Positions 1 through 6,881 of a DNA stretch of 13,941 bases are shown here, one piece after another. The number at the start of each line of letters is the position of its first letter. Position 1 is the stretch's first letter. The stretch lies in assembly GCA_030673995.1 (NCBI GenBank), contig DAOUYU010000024.1, positions 1 through 13,941 on the forward strand, in the 5' to 3' direction. A program made the translations under genes and the position numbers. The notes under the pieces are model-generated. The model was not told the DNA's origin, searched no databases, and saw only the letters and a program-made list of their open reading frames with translations. The stretch comes from Candidatus Aminicenantota bacterium (lineage in GTDB: Bacteria > Acidobacteriota > Aminicenantia > Aminicenantales > Aminicenantaceae).

Positions 1-127
1 AAAATATAGTGTCGGCAGTTTTTATGAATAATTCAGGCAAGCACTGCGAACTCACAACCTGAGACTACTTGCTCGTGAATACAATAGATAAGGAGGCAAT
101 TGAAAATCTGACTCCCAGAGCTAACTC
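1..127. other. Gene-free left edge with one dispersed repeat copy
   Basis: I see no coding region here. Positions 14-37 carry a 24-base segment that recurs exactly, inverted, at 11607-11630. The minus-strand side directly after larE shows no convincing hairpin plus T-run, so no intrinsic terminator for the left operon can be called. Confidence 0.6.
14..37 (+). repeat. Dispersed repeat, AATAATYCAGG family, copy 1
   Basis: A 24-base stretch identical to the reverse complement of 11607-11630; the match stops at both ends. It contains the core AATAATTCAGG, which recurs as AATAATCCAGG at 11647-11657 and 12587-12597. Several copies in intergenic DNA suggest a short mobile or REP-like repeat family. 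No coding function is seen. Confidence 0.7.
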
Positions 128-952
128 CTAGAGAGGTTCGTTCATGCTTCCTGTTCTGTACCCGGCAAGGTCCAGCGCTATGTAGATATACCCGAGCTTT
201 TTGAAATGTTCTACAATCGCCTCCCTTATCTTCTTCTCCATCATTTTCAAAAATTCCTCAGGTAAAACCTCGATCCGTGCAACCTGGCCGTGATGTCTGA
301 CTCTTATCTGGGTAAAACCCAGCGTTCTCAAGTATTCCTCAGCCCGCCCAACCTGTTCCAGGCTTTTCGCATCGACTTTTGTGTAGTAAGGAAAACGGGA
401 AGCAAGGCAGGCAAAAGAAGGCTTATCCCAGGTGGAAAGCTTGAATGCTTTGGAAAGCTGTCTTATCTCGTTTTTTTTCAGCTGCACTTCCTTCAACGGA
501 GAACGAATGCCCAGCTCTTCAGCTGCTCTCATCCCAGGTCTGTAATCGGTTGTGTCTTCATAATTTGAGCCATCCAGAACGTATGGAATGCCTTCTGCCT
601 TTGCGATATCGTTAAGTTTAGAGAAAAGCTCCTGCTTGCAAAAATAGCATCTTTCTGGAGAATTCCCTGCAAAATCAGGATTCTCAAGCTCGCAGGTATG
701 GATGACTTTATAACGAATATTTAATCCTTGAGCCAATCTAATTGCTTCATCCCTCTCACTCTCTGGATAGGTTACCGAGCTGGCTATGACGGCTAAAACA
801 TTATCTCCCAACACATCATGAGCCACCCTCAAAAGAAAGGTGCTGTCTACTCCACCGGAGAAAGCCAGAAGAACTTTCCCCATTTCTCTGAGAATATCTC
901 TTAATTTTTCTAACTTCATTTCTGTTTCTACGGAAATTTCCTTTTTTTTCAT
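128..952 (-). CDS. larE: LarE-type ATP-dependent sulfur transferase (PP-loop)
   Basis: The 274-residue protein matches the LarE family, which adenylates and thiolates pyridinium dicarboxylate nucleotide during synthesis of the nickel-pincer cofactor of lactate racemase. The PP-loop SGGVDST is at residues 32-38. The family block around 178-189 (KPSFACLASRFPY) carries Cys182, equivalent to the sulfur-donor cysteine of Lactobacillus LarE, and the C-terminal AGYRTGSMNE block is present. Cys102 and Cys105 form a CxxC (RCYFCK). Together the three cysteines resemble the iron-sulfur type of LarE, which is thought to carry a labile sulfide on a [4Fe-4S] cluster instead of sacrificing a cysteine. The start has GAAGG about 5 bases upstream. 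It begins 29 bases after the ispG stop and is probably cotranscribed. LarB, LarC and LarA are not in the window, so the true substrate is unproven. Confidence 0.85.
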   Translation of the reverse strand: MKKKEISVETEMKLEKLRDILREMGKVLLAFSGGVDSTFLLRVAHDVLGDNVLAVIASSVTYPESERDEAIRLAQGLNIRYKVIHTCELENPDFAGNSPERCYFCKQELFSKLNDIAKAEGIPYVLDGSNYEDTTDYRPGMRAAEELGIRSPLKEVQLKKNEIRQLSKAFKLSTWDKPSFACLASRFPYYTKVDAKSLEQVGRAEEYLRTLGFTQIRVRHHGQVARIEVLPEEFLKMMEKKIREAIVEHFKKLGYIYIALDLAGYRTGSMNEPL

Positions 953-981
953 CTTACCTTCTCTGTAACGTTACATGTGCT

Positions 982-2055
982 TCACTTTTCTTCTCTTTTT
1001 GCCATTTCCTTCACTTCTCTGACGAATTCAGAGATGATCTCTTCTTCCTTCAAGCGCCGATAGACCTTACCCTTCTTAAATACCACGCCAGCTCCACGTC
1101 CACAGGCTAAGCCGATGTCAGCCTCTTTAGCTTCACCCGGACCGTTGACCATACAACCCATGACAGCCACATCCATTTTGCTTTTCATTGAAGAAAGTTG
1201 ATTTTCAACTTGTGTCACAATTTTAAACAGATCAACCTCACAGCGGCCGCAGACCGGACAGGAGACAATGTTAGGCTCACGCGAACGAAGCCCGAGGCTG
1301 GATAGAATAAGGAAGGCGACTCGCACTTCCTGCTCAGGAGGAGCTGTTAGAGAAACTCTAATGGTATCTACTAATCCCAGATTTAAAAGAAGAGCCAGGC
1401 CCACTGAAGATTTGACTGACCCACGAAGCAGACTCCCCGCTTCTGTAATTCCAGCATGAAAAGGGTAGTCAACTCTCTTAGCTAAAAGCTCGTAAGATTC
1501 GACAGTTCGAGCAACATCGGATGCTTTGAGCGATACTTTAATAAGAGAAAAATCCATATCTTCCAGGATCTTAATATTCCTTAACGCACTCTCAACCATT
1601 GCCTTTGGAGTGGCACCACCGTACTTATGGAATAAATCCTTTTCCAATGAACCTGAATTCACACCAATTCTTATAGGAATAGAATACTCCTTCGCAACAC
1701 GAACGACCTCTCTTACTTTTTCTCTGGAGCCAATATTGCCCGGATTAATGCGTAAGGCATCGACACCCTTTTCAATGGATGCGATGGCCAGTCTGTGGTC
1801 AAAATGAATATCAGCCACAAGAGGTAATGAAGCGTTCTTCTTGATCTCGCCTAAAGCTTCGACAGATTCTCTGTCAGGGACAGCGAGTCGAACAACTTCA
1901 CATCCTGCTCGCTCCAGCCTTTTTACCTGAGAAAGGGTTGCCTTTATGTCCCTCGTGTCGGTTTTGGTCATGGATTGAACAGCGATAGGCGCACCTCCCC
2001 CAATTGCCACCTGACCGATTTTAATCTGCCTTGTTTTTCGCCGTTTAATCAACAT
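982..2055 (-). CDS. ispG: 4-hydroxy-3-methylbut-2-enyl diphosphate synthase
   Basis: IspG (GcpE) is the [4Fe-4S] enzyme that reduces MEcPP to HMBPP, the penultimate MEP-pathway step. From the ATG at 2055 the protein is 357 residues, normal for the short bacterial form. The N-terminal TIM-barrel part holds RRKTRQIKIG and GAPIAVQSMTKTDTRD (about residues 5-36). The cluster ligands are Cys266 and Cys269 (SCPVCGRC), Cys301 (GCMVNGPGE) and Glu308. I chose this ATG over an in-frame GTG at 2148. The 31 extra residues are not family-like and are read out of a palindromic repeat, whereas the ATG has AAGGA five bases upstream and gives the usual N-terminus. It follows rseP in the same direction, with a repeat-filled 188-base gap that may influence its expression. 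Confidence 0.95.
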   Translation of the reverse strand: MLIKRRKTRQIKIGQVAIGGGAPIAVQSMTKTDTRDIKATLSQVKRLERAGCEVVRLAVPDRESVEALGEIKKNASLPLVADIHFDHRLAIASIEKGVDALRINPGNIGSREKVREVVRVAKEYSIPIRIGVNSGSLEKDLFHKYGGATPKAMVESALRNIKILEDMDFSLIKVSLKASDVARTVESYELLAKRVDYPFHAGITEAGSLLRGSVKSSVGLALLLNLGLVDTIRVSLTAPPEQEVRVAFLILSSLGLRSREPNIVSCPVCGRCEVDLFKIVTQVENQLSSMKSKMDVAVMGCMVNGPGEAKEADIGLACGRGAGVVFKKGKVYRRLKEEEIISEFVREVKEMAKREEK

Positions 2056-2071
2056 TGTAATCCTTAATCCT
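2055..2071 (-). promoter_or_regulatory. Ribosome binding site deciding the ispG start
   Basis: On the minus strand AAGGA sits five bases before the ATG at 2055, inside a 14-base segment AGGATTAAGGATTA (2058-2071). The same segment occurs at 8186-8199, upstream of the hypD-hypE micro-ORF. It therefore appears to be part of a repeat module that now supplies translation signals. Confidence 0.55.
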
Positions 2072-2082
2072 TGTTCCGTTTC

Positions 2083-2193
2083 GTCATTCTCGCGGAAGCG
2101 GGAATCTAGAGATATCTGAATAAGAGCCTTTTGTATTTCTGGTTTCACGCTTCAGCAGGAATAAGCCTGGATTCCCGCTTTCGCGGGAATGAC
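2083..2193. repeat. Inverted pair of GTCATTCCCGC-type palindromes
   Basis: Two copies of a short palindromic repeat face each other. The hairpin at 2171-2190 is ATTCCCGC, loop TTTC, GCGGGAAT, a perfect 8-bp stem. The hairpin at 2086-2105 is the same with one base changed. Each is edged by GTCATT on one side and GGAATC on the other, and they are about 65 bases apart in opposite orientation, as in a small composite or MITE-like element. The palindrome fits the general form ATTCCC-N8-GGGAAT seen in dispersed repeats of several unrelated bacteria. It lies in the rseP-ispG gap and overlaps the apparent N-terminal extension of ispG. Confidence 0.8.
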
Positions 2194-2213
2194 ATTTTTT
2201 TACTGTTAGCCAT
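2145..2213 (-). CDS. Micro-ORF before ispG (22 codons), possibly a decayed small gene
   Basis: This is a 22-codon frame beginning MANSKK, with AAGGA eight bases before the ATG. The 19-base segment AAGGAAGAAGCTCATGGCT that holds the ribosome binding site, the start and codon 2 is identical to 8199-8217, where it opens another micro-ORF. After codon 6 the frame runs into the GTCATTCCCGC palindrome, giving SFPRKRES and so on, so the tail is repeat-derived. Its stop overlaps an in-frame GTG of ispG. It could be a small gene truncated by repeat insertion, a leader peptide, or a chance frame inside a repeat. No known family is recognised. Confidence 0.3.
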   Translation of the reverse strand: MANSKKMSFPRKRESRLIPAEA

Positions 2214-2243
2214 GAGCTTCTTCCTTGCCTGAGTCCGGTTTAA

Positions 2244-3587
2244 TTATTTCCAGAACAAGAGGCTTTCCCAACCATTGGGAAGCCTTCTGACGATGTCATT
2301 CAAGAGTAAAAACACAATCAGGAAAATAAAAATTGTAAATCCAATCTGCATCACGATTTGTTTTGCTTTGAGGCTGAAATCTCTCCGGAATATTCCTTCC
2401 AGAGTCAGAACAAGAATATGCCCTCCATCCAACACAGGAATTGGAAAAAGATTAATGATTCCTAGCTGGAGGCTGACAAAGGCGATAAACCACATCATGG
2501 CAAAGAATCCCTGGCGGAAAGCTTTGCGGGACATACTAGCGATCTCGATTGGCCCGCCAACCTGCTTAGCTGAAGCTTCTCCGGTTATTAAATCTCTCAG
2601 GTAATTAACAAGCATAAAAGCCAGCTTAGTATTCTGTTTGATACTTTCACCAATGGCAGGAAAAAAGCGGTGTTGTATAAATGCTGTTTTTGGTACGGTA
2701 ATAACTCCTATTTTCCCGACTCCTTCCTCCAGGCGAGGTGTGATTATTAGAGTAAAGGTCTTGCCTTCCCTCTCGATCAAAAAATCAAGCTCTCTTTCAG
2801 CATTTTTTTCGATGATTCCGGTAAACTGATAATGATAGACGGGTTCTTTGTTTACCGCCAGAATAATATCCCCCACTTCCAGCCCGGCTATCTCTGCCGG
2901 AGATTGAGGTGTGATCTCAAGCACCTGGATGGTAATTCTTCCATCAAATCCAGCATAACCTCTTGCATACTCAGTCTTGCTCTCAGTCATTAGCTGAACC
3001 GAAAGTATTTCCTCTCCTCTTTTAACTTCCACATCGATCATTCTATCTGGCTTGGTCAAAACAGCTATTTCCACATCACCCCAGGTCTTCATCTTTCTTT
3101 TGTTGATACTCAAAATCTCATCATCCATCTGCAGGTTCGCTCGTTCTGCAGGAGAGCCAGGCTCTATCCAGCCAATTAAAGGACTCTGCTCCCTATGCTC
3201 AAGAACAGTCACTCCAACCATATTTATAACGGAAAGAAACACCACTGCCAGAAAAATGTTCATTATCGAGCCCATCGCCAATACCAAAAATCTCTCCCAC
3301 TTCTTCTTGGCCATAAAATCACCGGGCTCAAGCTCCCTTCCCTTTTCGAAAACTTCCTCTCCGGAGAACTTAACATAACCGCCCATCGGCACGATACTCA
3401 CCCGGTAATCCGTCTCTCCCTTCTTGAAACCAAAGAGTCTTTTGCCGTAACCCCAGGAAAAAACTAACACTCTAACCTTAACGAGTTTGGCCACGAAAAA
3501 ATGGCCGAATTCGTGGACAAAGACAAGGATGCCAAAAACTATAATAAAAGAAAAAATAGTTTCTAAAAATGCAAAAATTTTAACCAT
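2244..3587 (-). CDS. rseP: RseP-type intramembrane zinc metalloprotease (site-2 protease)
   Basis: The 447-residue protein is a member of peptidase family M50B, which cleaves membrane-anchored anti-sigma factors within the bilayer and also clears remnant signal peptides. The N-terminal membrane segment holds the zinc motif HEFGH (residues 25-29). The second catalytic motif, NLFPIPVLDGGH (379-390), supplies the aspartate ligand. Two PDZ domains lie between them, roughly 125-205 and 215-290, as in E. coli RseP. A last hydrophobic helix is at about 412-430. The start is one base after the dxr stop, with AAGG inside the end of dxr as ribosome binding site, so translation is probably coupled to dxr. 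No anti-sigma factor gene is in the window, so its substrate cannot be named. Confidence 0.93.
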   Translation of the reverse strand: MVKIFAFLETIFSFIIVFGILVFVHEFGHFFVAKLVKVRVLVFSWGYGKRLFGFKKGETDYRVSIVPMGGYVKFSGEEVFEKGRELEPGDFMAKKKWERFLVLAMGSIMNIFLAVVFLSVINMVGVTVLEHREQSPLIGWIEPGSPAERANLQMDDEILSINKRKMKTWGDVEIAVLTKPDRMIDVEVKRGEEILSVQLMTESKTEYARGYAGFDGRITIQVLEITPQSPAEIAGLEVGDIILAVNKEPVYHYQFTGIIEKNAERELDFLIEREGKTFTLIITPRLEEGVGKIGVITVPKTAFIQHRFFPAIGESIKQNTKLAFMLVNYLRDLITGEASAKQVGGPIEIASMSRKAFRQGFFAMMWFIAFVSLQLGIINLFPIPVLDGGHILVLTLEGIFRRDFSLKAKQIVMQIGFTIFIFLIVFLLLNDIVRRLPNGWESLLFWK

Positions 3588-3588
3588 G

Positions 3589-4746
3589 TTAAGACCTTTC
3601 TTTCAGTAAATTTTGTGTCCGGAGCCTTGTATCCCGGTCCACATCAAATATTTCCTCTAGACTCAGGACTTCTCTTTTCTGATGCTTCTCGACTATCTCC
3701 ATGACAACCTCTGAAATATTTATAAATTTTATTCTCCCCTCCAGGAAAGCTGAAACGGCCACCTCGTTGGCAGCATTGAGGGCAACCGGAAAACTCCCTC
3801 CTTCTTCCAACGCCAGGTGAGCAGCTTTGATGAGAGAAAATTTATCTACATCAGCCTCAAAGAAATCTAAGGTTTTCACCTGACTTAAATCCAGGGAAGG
3901 CAACATGGAGTTTTCTCGACTTGGATAGGTTAAAGCATACTGGATAGGGATTTTCATGTCGGTCGGACTGAGCTGCGCTAGAACAGATCCATCACACATC
4001 TCGACAAGGGAATGGACGATACTTTGGGGGTGAATCAAAATCCCCAGCTGCCGAGGCTCAAGGTTAAACAGCCAACGGGCCTCGATCAGCTCCAGCCCTT
4101 TGTTCATTAAAGTCGAAGAATCAACAGTCACCTTCTTTCCCATCTTCCACCGGGGGTGTTGAAGGGCTTCTTCTGGAGTGATACTCTCCATTTCCCGGCG
4201 AGATTTCATGAAAAATGGTCCTCCTGAAGCTGTAAGAATCACTTTCTTTACATTTTCCATTCGCTCTTTTGCCAAACACTGGAAAACGCCGCTGTGTTCG
4301 CTGTCGACAGGTATGATTTGGGCGCCGGACTCATGAGCCATACTTTGGATCAAAGAACCGGCAACGACCATAGATTCTTTATTAGCTAAAGCAATTTTTT
4401 TTCCGGAATCAACCGCAGCAAGAGTGGGCCTCAATCCGTTTATTCCTGTTATGGCAGAAATAATGATATCATTTTCTTCAAAACGAGCAATTTCTTCTGC
4501 TCCTTCCTGAGAGAAAGTTATCCGGATGGATTCATTTTCGTATTTTTGCCTGAGCCTTTCAGCATCTTCCTTTCTCTCCAAGGAAACAATCTTCGGCCTG
4601 AATTTCTCAATCTGGGTTTCAAGAATACGGGTATTGCGGCCCGCTGAAAGCGCCACAACTCTGAACATATGGCCCAGTTTATCGATGATTTCCAGGCTAT
4701 TGCACCCTATTGAGCCAGTCGAACCCAGGATAGCTATATTTTCCAT
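3589..4746 (-). CDS. dxr: 1-deoxy-D-xylulose 5-phosphate reductoisomerase
   Basis: Dxr (IspC) converts DXP to MEP with NADPH, the first committed MEP-pathway step. The 385-residue length is typical. The NADPH-binding motif GSTGSIG is at residues 8-14. NKES (122-125), VDSEHSG (147-153), TASGGPF (172-178), NKGLELIEA (215-223), HPQS (239-242) and TDMKIPI (262-268) are all intact. The metal ligands correspond to Asp148, Glu150 and Glu219. The start has GAGGTAAG directly upstream, a close ribosome binding site. It follows cdsA after 22 bases and is almost fused to rseP downstream. With ispG in the same unit, the operon holds two of the MEP enzymes and the carrier-lipid synthase that uses their product. 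Confidence 0.97.
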   Translation of the reverse strand: MENIAILGSTGSIGCNSLEIIDKLGHMFRVVALSAGRNTRILETQIEKFRPKIVSLERKEDAERLRQKYENESIRITFSQEGAEEIARFEENDIIISAITGINGLRPTLAAVDSGKKIALANKESMVVAGSLIQSMAHESGAQIIPVDSEHSGVFQCLAKERMENVKKVILTASGGPFFMKSRREMESITPEEALQHPRWKMGKKVTVDSSTLMNKGLELIEARWLFNLEPRQLGILIHPQSIVHSLVEMCDGSVLAQLSPTDMKIPIQYALTYPSRENSMLPSLDLSQVKTLDFFEADVDKFSLIKAAHLALEEGGSFPVALNAANEVAVSAFLEGRIKFINISEVVMEIVEKHQKREVLSLEEIFDVDRDTRLRTQNLLKERS

Positions 4747-4768
4747 CTTACCTCAAACGTGTTTTCCT

Positions 4769-5575
4769 TTAACTCCAAAAATATTTGATGAAATAATAGA
4801 AAAAAGGCGTAGCTAATATAAGACTATCTACGCGATCCAAAAATCCACCATGTCCGGGAAGAGCATTTGAGGAATCTTTTACTCCCACCGCTCTCTTAAA
4901 TAGAGACTCTAAAGGATCGCTTATCTGGGCTACAGTATGGACTAAAATGCCAGTGAGAATGGCCTTCCAGAGAACAATATCAGTCAGTAAAACCTGTTGT
5001 GCAACCAGCGCTCCTAAAGCGGCAAACACGATTCCTCCAAAACTTCCTTCCCAGGTTTTATAGGGACTGGCTATGGGCACAAGTTTATGCTTACCAATTA
5101 GTTTTCCGAGCAAATAAGCTCCTGTATCCCCAAAAAAAATCACAATCAAAAGAAAATAAACATAAAGAGGGGTTTCTTCTTCTCTAAGAAGATAAAAATA
5201 ATTGAGAGTAAAACTCAAATATACAGCCCCGAAAAATGTCAGAGCTATGGAAGAAGGAAAGCGTACAAGTTTTTCTACAGTATTAAAAGAAATAACGAAG
5301 TATAATGCTGCCAGGAAAAGACATCCAAAGAGCACCATCTCCAGGGAAATCTCTTCGAAGTAGAAAGAGAGGCCGATGGTTAACGCCATAACGACTCCAA
5401 GTATTTTTTCCGGGAAAAGTTTCCTGTACCGAAACAGGTTATAGAATTCAAAAAGAGAAGCCAAAATCAAGATCTGTAAAACAACGAAATATCCGGGGGG
5501 AGGCACGAATTGTACAATCAAAAAAAATAGAACAAGTAATACAAAGGCGGTGGGTAATCTTTTACGAAGGCTCAT
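4769..5575 (-). CDS. cdsA: Phosphatidate cytidylyltransferase
   Basis: CdsA makes CDP-diacylglycerol from phosphatidate and CTP in the inner membrane, the branch point of bacterial phospholipid synthesis. The 268-residue protein is hydrophobic, with about eight membrane segments. The family signature lies at the C-terminus, residues 224-250, with SLFKR, KDS, PGHGG, LDRVD in order. Upstream, FFGDTGAYLLG (147-157) and SPYKTWEG (170-177) are also family blocks. The start codon overlaps the stop of a short in-frame remnant (ATGA), and there is no good Shine-Dalgarno sequence within 15 bases, so translation may depend on ribosomes arriving from upstream. The order uppS-cdsA-dxr-rseP is the common bacterial order. 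Confidence 0.95.
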   Translation of the reverse strand: MSLRKRLPTAFVLLVLFFLIVQFVPPPGYFVVLQILILASLFEFYNLFRYRKLFPEKILGVVMALTIGLSFYFEEISLEMVLFGCLFLAALYFVISFNTVEKLVRFPSSIALTFFGAVYLSFTLNYFYLLREEETPLYVYFLLIVIFFGDTGAYLLGKLIGKHKLVPIASPYKTWEGSFGGIVFAALGALVAQQVLLTDIVLWKAILTGILVHTVAQISDPLESLFKRAVGVKDSSNALPGHGGFLDRVDSLILATPFFYYFIKYFWS

Positions 5576-5760
5576 TTTTTTAAATCAGATAGAGGAAACT
5601 TTCTAAGGATAAATGCCTGTGCTTTCATACAGAAAAGTCATCTTCACAAGATGAATTTTTTCCAAGTTCGGCGGTGAATTGTTTAAGTTCTTCTCCATAT
5701 ATCTATTTTGTCTTTTTGGCCAAGGGGCACGAACAGAACAGGTGAAGTCACTTTAATCAT
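5572..5760 (-). pseudogene. Possible relic or leader frame between uppS and cdsA
   Basis: The 177-base gap holds one reading frame that starts with an ATG overlapping the uppS stop (ATGATTAA) and ends with a TGA overlapping the cdsA start. Three in-frame stops break it: the codons at 5683-5685, 5644-5646 and 5638-5640. The first piece is 25 codons (MIKVTSPVLFVPLG...) and the last is 18 codons from an internal ATG at 5628 (MKAQAFILRKFPLSDLKK). Overlap with both neighbours in the same frame is what a decayed operon gene would leave, but the frame is short and could be chance. The last piece vaguely recalls the start of RecO-like proteins; I do not claim that identity. Confidence 0.25.
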
Positions 5761-6535
5761 GACCCTCAGACGGATGAATATCTCCAAACCTCCTTTCTCT
5801 TTTTTGGTAATCGAGGAGCGCTAGAAGCAGCTGCTTCTTCCGAAAATCAGGCCAAAAAACCTCGGTAATCCAGATTTCAGAATAGGCAATTTGCCACAAT
5901 AAAAAATTTGAGACCCGAAACTCACCGCTTGTTCTTATGAGCAAATCAGGATCAGGAAGCTGAGCTGTGTATAAATACCTGGAAAACTTATCCTCGTCAA
6001 GAGTATTGATATCCATGTCTTTTTCTTTCAATATGTTCTTGACAGCATCCACAATTTCATCCCTCCCCCCATAATTGAGAGCTAAAACAAGTGTCAAACG
6101 CTTATTATTTTTTGTCAACTCTTCAACACGCACCAGCTCTTTCCTCACAGATAGAGGGATGTCTCCTATCTCTCCGATGACTTTTAGACGGAATTGATTC
6201 TTAACCAGAACCTTGTCTTCTTTCTTGAGGTATTCCTCCAAGAGCCTCCACAGAGTTGCTACTTCCTTTTTAGGCCTTTTCCAATTCTCCTTGGAAAAAG
6301 CGTAAAGGGTCAAGAATTCAATTCTCAGGCGAGCACAGGTCTCGATAACTTCACGAACGGATTTAGAACCAACTCGATGACCTTCAACTCTGGGCAATTT
6401 TCTCTTTTTTGCCCACCTGCCGTTTCCATCCATGATGATAGCCACATGCCGGGGAAGGCGGGAGAAATCGAGTTGTTTAACCAACAGATCTTCTTCACTG
6501 CCTGGCTCGATGAAATCCTCTAGACCCTTAGACAT
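5753..6535 (-). CDS. uppS: Undecaprenyl diphosphate synthase
   Basis: UppS (IspU) is the cis-prenyltransferase that adds isopentenyl units to farnesyl diphosphate to make the C55 carrier for peptidoglycan and surface glycans. From the ATG at 6535 it has 260 residues. Family motifs are present: HVAIIMDGNGRWA with the catalytic Asp (Asp36), GHRVG, TLYAFSKENWKRP, NYGGRDEI and RTSGEFRVSNFLLWQ (201-215), followed by the AYSEIW block. About 27 residues precede the first motif, slightly longer than usual. A TTG two codons upstream (6541) is an alternative start. I prefer the ATG because the predicted transcription start falls on its A. There is no Shine-Dalgarno sequence. It is the promoter-proximal gene of the left operon and diverges from hypC. 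Confidence 0.95.
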   Translation of the reverse strand: MSKGLEDFIEPGSEEDLLVKQLDFSRLPRHVAIIMDGNGRWAKKRKLPRVEGHRVGSKSVREVIETCARLRIEFLTLYAFSKENWKRPKKEVATLWRLLEEYLKKEDKVLVKNQFRLKVIGEIGDIPLSVRKELVRVEELTKNNKRLTLVLALNYGGRDEIVDAVKNILKEKDMDINTLDEDKFSRYLYTAQLPDPDLLIRTSGEFRVSNFLLWQIAYSEIWITEVFWPDFRKKQLLLALLDYQKRERRFGDIHPSEGHD

Positions 6536-6541
6536 AGACAA

Positions 6542-6570
6542 ATTATATGAGCTTGTCTGTGAATTGTCAA
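6542..6570 (-). promoter_or_regulatory. Consensus sigma-70-type promoter of uppS operon
   Basis: On the minus strand TTGACA (6565-6570) and TATAAT (6542-6547) are separated by exactly 17 bases, a perfect match to the housekeeping consensus. The usual start distance puts +1 at about 6535, the A of the uppS ATG, so the transcript is predicted to be leaderless. Matching both hexamers and the spacer length by chance is unlikely. Confidence 0.8.
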
Positions 6571-6580
6571 AAAGTATAGA
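6553..6580 (+). promoter_or_regulatory. Possible divergent promoter for hypC
   Basis: TTGTCT (6553-6558), a 16-base spacer and TATAGA (6575-6580) point toward hypC. The start would be near 6587, leaving a leader of about 47 bases. The site overlaps the uppS promoter, whose -35 box lies in this spacer. It is a weaker match than the uppS promoter and remains tentative. Confidence 0.35.
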
Positions 6581-6633
6581 CCTCGTTCTCTGTATCTGGT
6601 AATCTATTGGAGTAAGGAAATGAAAGGACTAAA

Positions 6634-6864
6634 ATGTGTTTAGGAATCCCTGCTAAAGTCATCCAGATCGAAGAATCAAAAATTGGGAAAGTTGACTACC
6701 TGGGAACAAAGATTAAGACAAATTTAACACTTCTCGAGGATGCTCACGTTGGAGACTGGGTCATTGTTCATGCTGGATTCGCAATCTCCAAATTGAATGA
6801 AGAGGAAGCAAAAGAAACTTTCTCACTGCTCAGAGAAATGGTAGACAAACAGGATGCAGAATGA
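6634..6864 (+). CDS. hypC: Hydrogenase maturation factor HypC
   Basis: HypC (HypC/HupF family) is the small chaperone that, with HypD, holds the iron atom while CN and CO ligands are added, then delivers it to the large subunit of a [NiFe] hydrogenase. The 76-residue length is normal. The signature MCLGIPAKV is at the N-terminus, with the essential Cys2, and the GDWVIVHAGFAI block follows at 40-51 with the conserved His46. AAAGGA lies five bases before the ATG. It is the first gene of the plus-strand group and is followed by a 164-base gap before hypD, wider than the close spacing usual for hyp genes. That gap holds an inverted-repeat element. Confidence 0.95.
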   Translation: MCLGIPAKVIQIEESKIGKVDYLGTKIKTNLTLLEDAHVGDWVIVHAGFAISKLNEEEAKETFSLLREMVDKQDAE

Positions 6865-6881
6865 AAAGTGGAACGGCTGAA

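Noticed and set aside
2056..2148. 31-residue N-terminal extension of ispG from a GTG start
   Set aside because: The extension is read through a palindromic repeat (SRFREND type peptide) and is absent from the family; the ATG at 2055 gives the normal N-terminus and has a ribosome binding site.
2171..2201. Hairpin followed by a T-run as a terminator
   Set aside because: The T-run lies on the plus strand, where no gene ends; the stem is one copy of a palindromic repeat and transcription here runs on the minus strand.
6536..6541. TTG start of uppS two codons upstream
   Set aside because: It is possible, but it lies between the -10 box and the predicted transcription start, so it would not be in the mRNA from that promoter.
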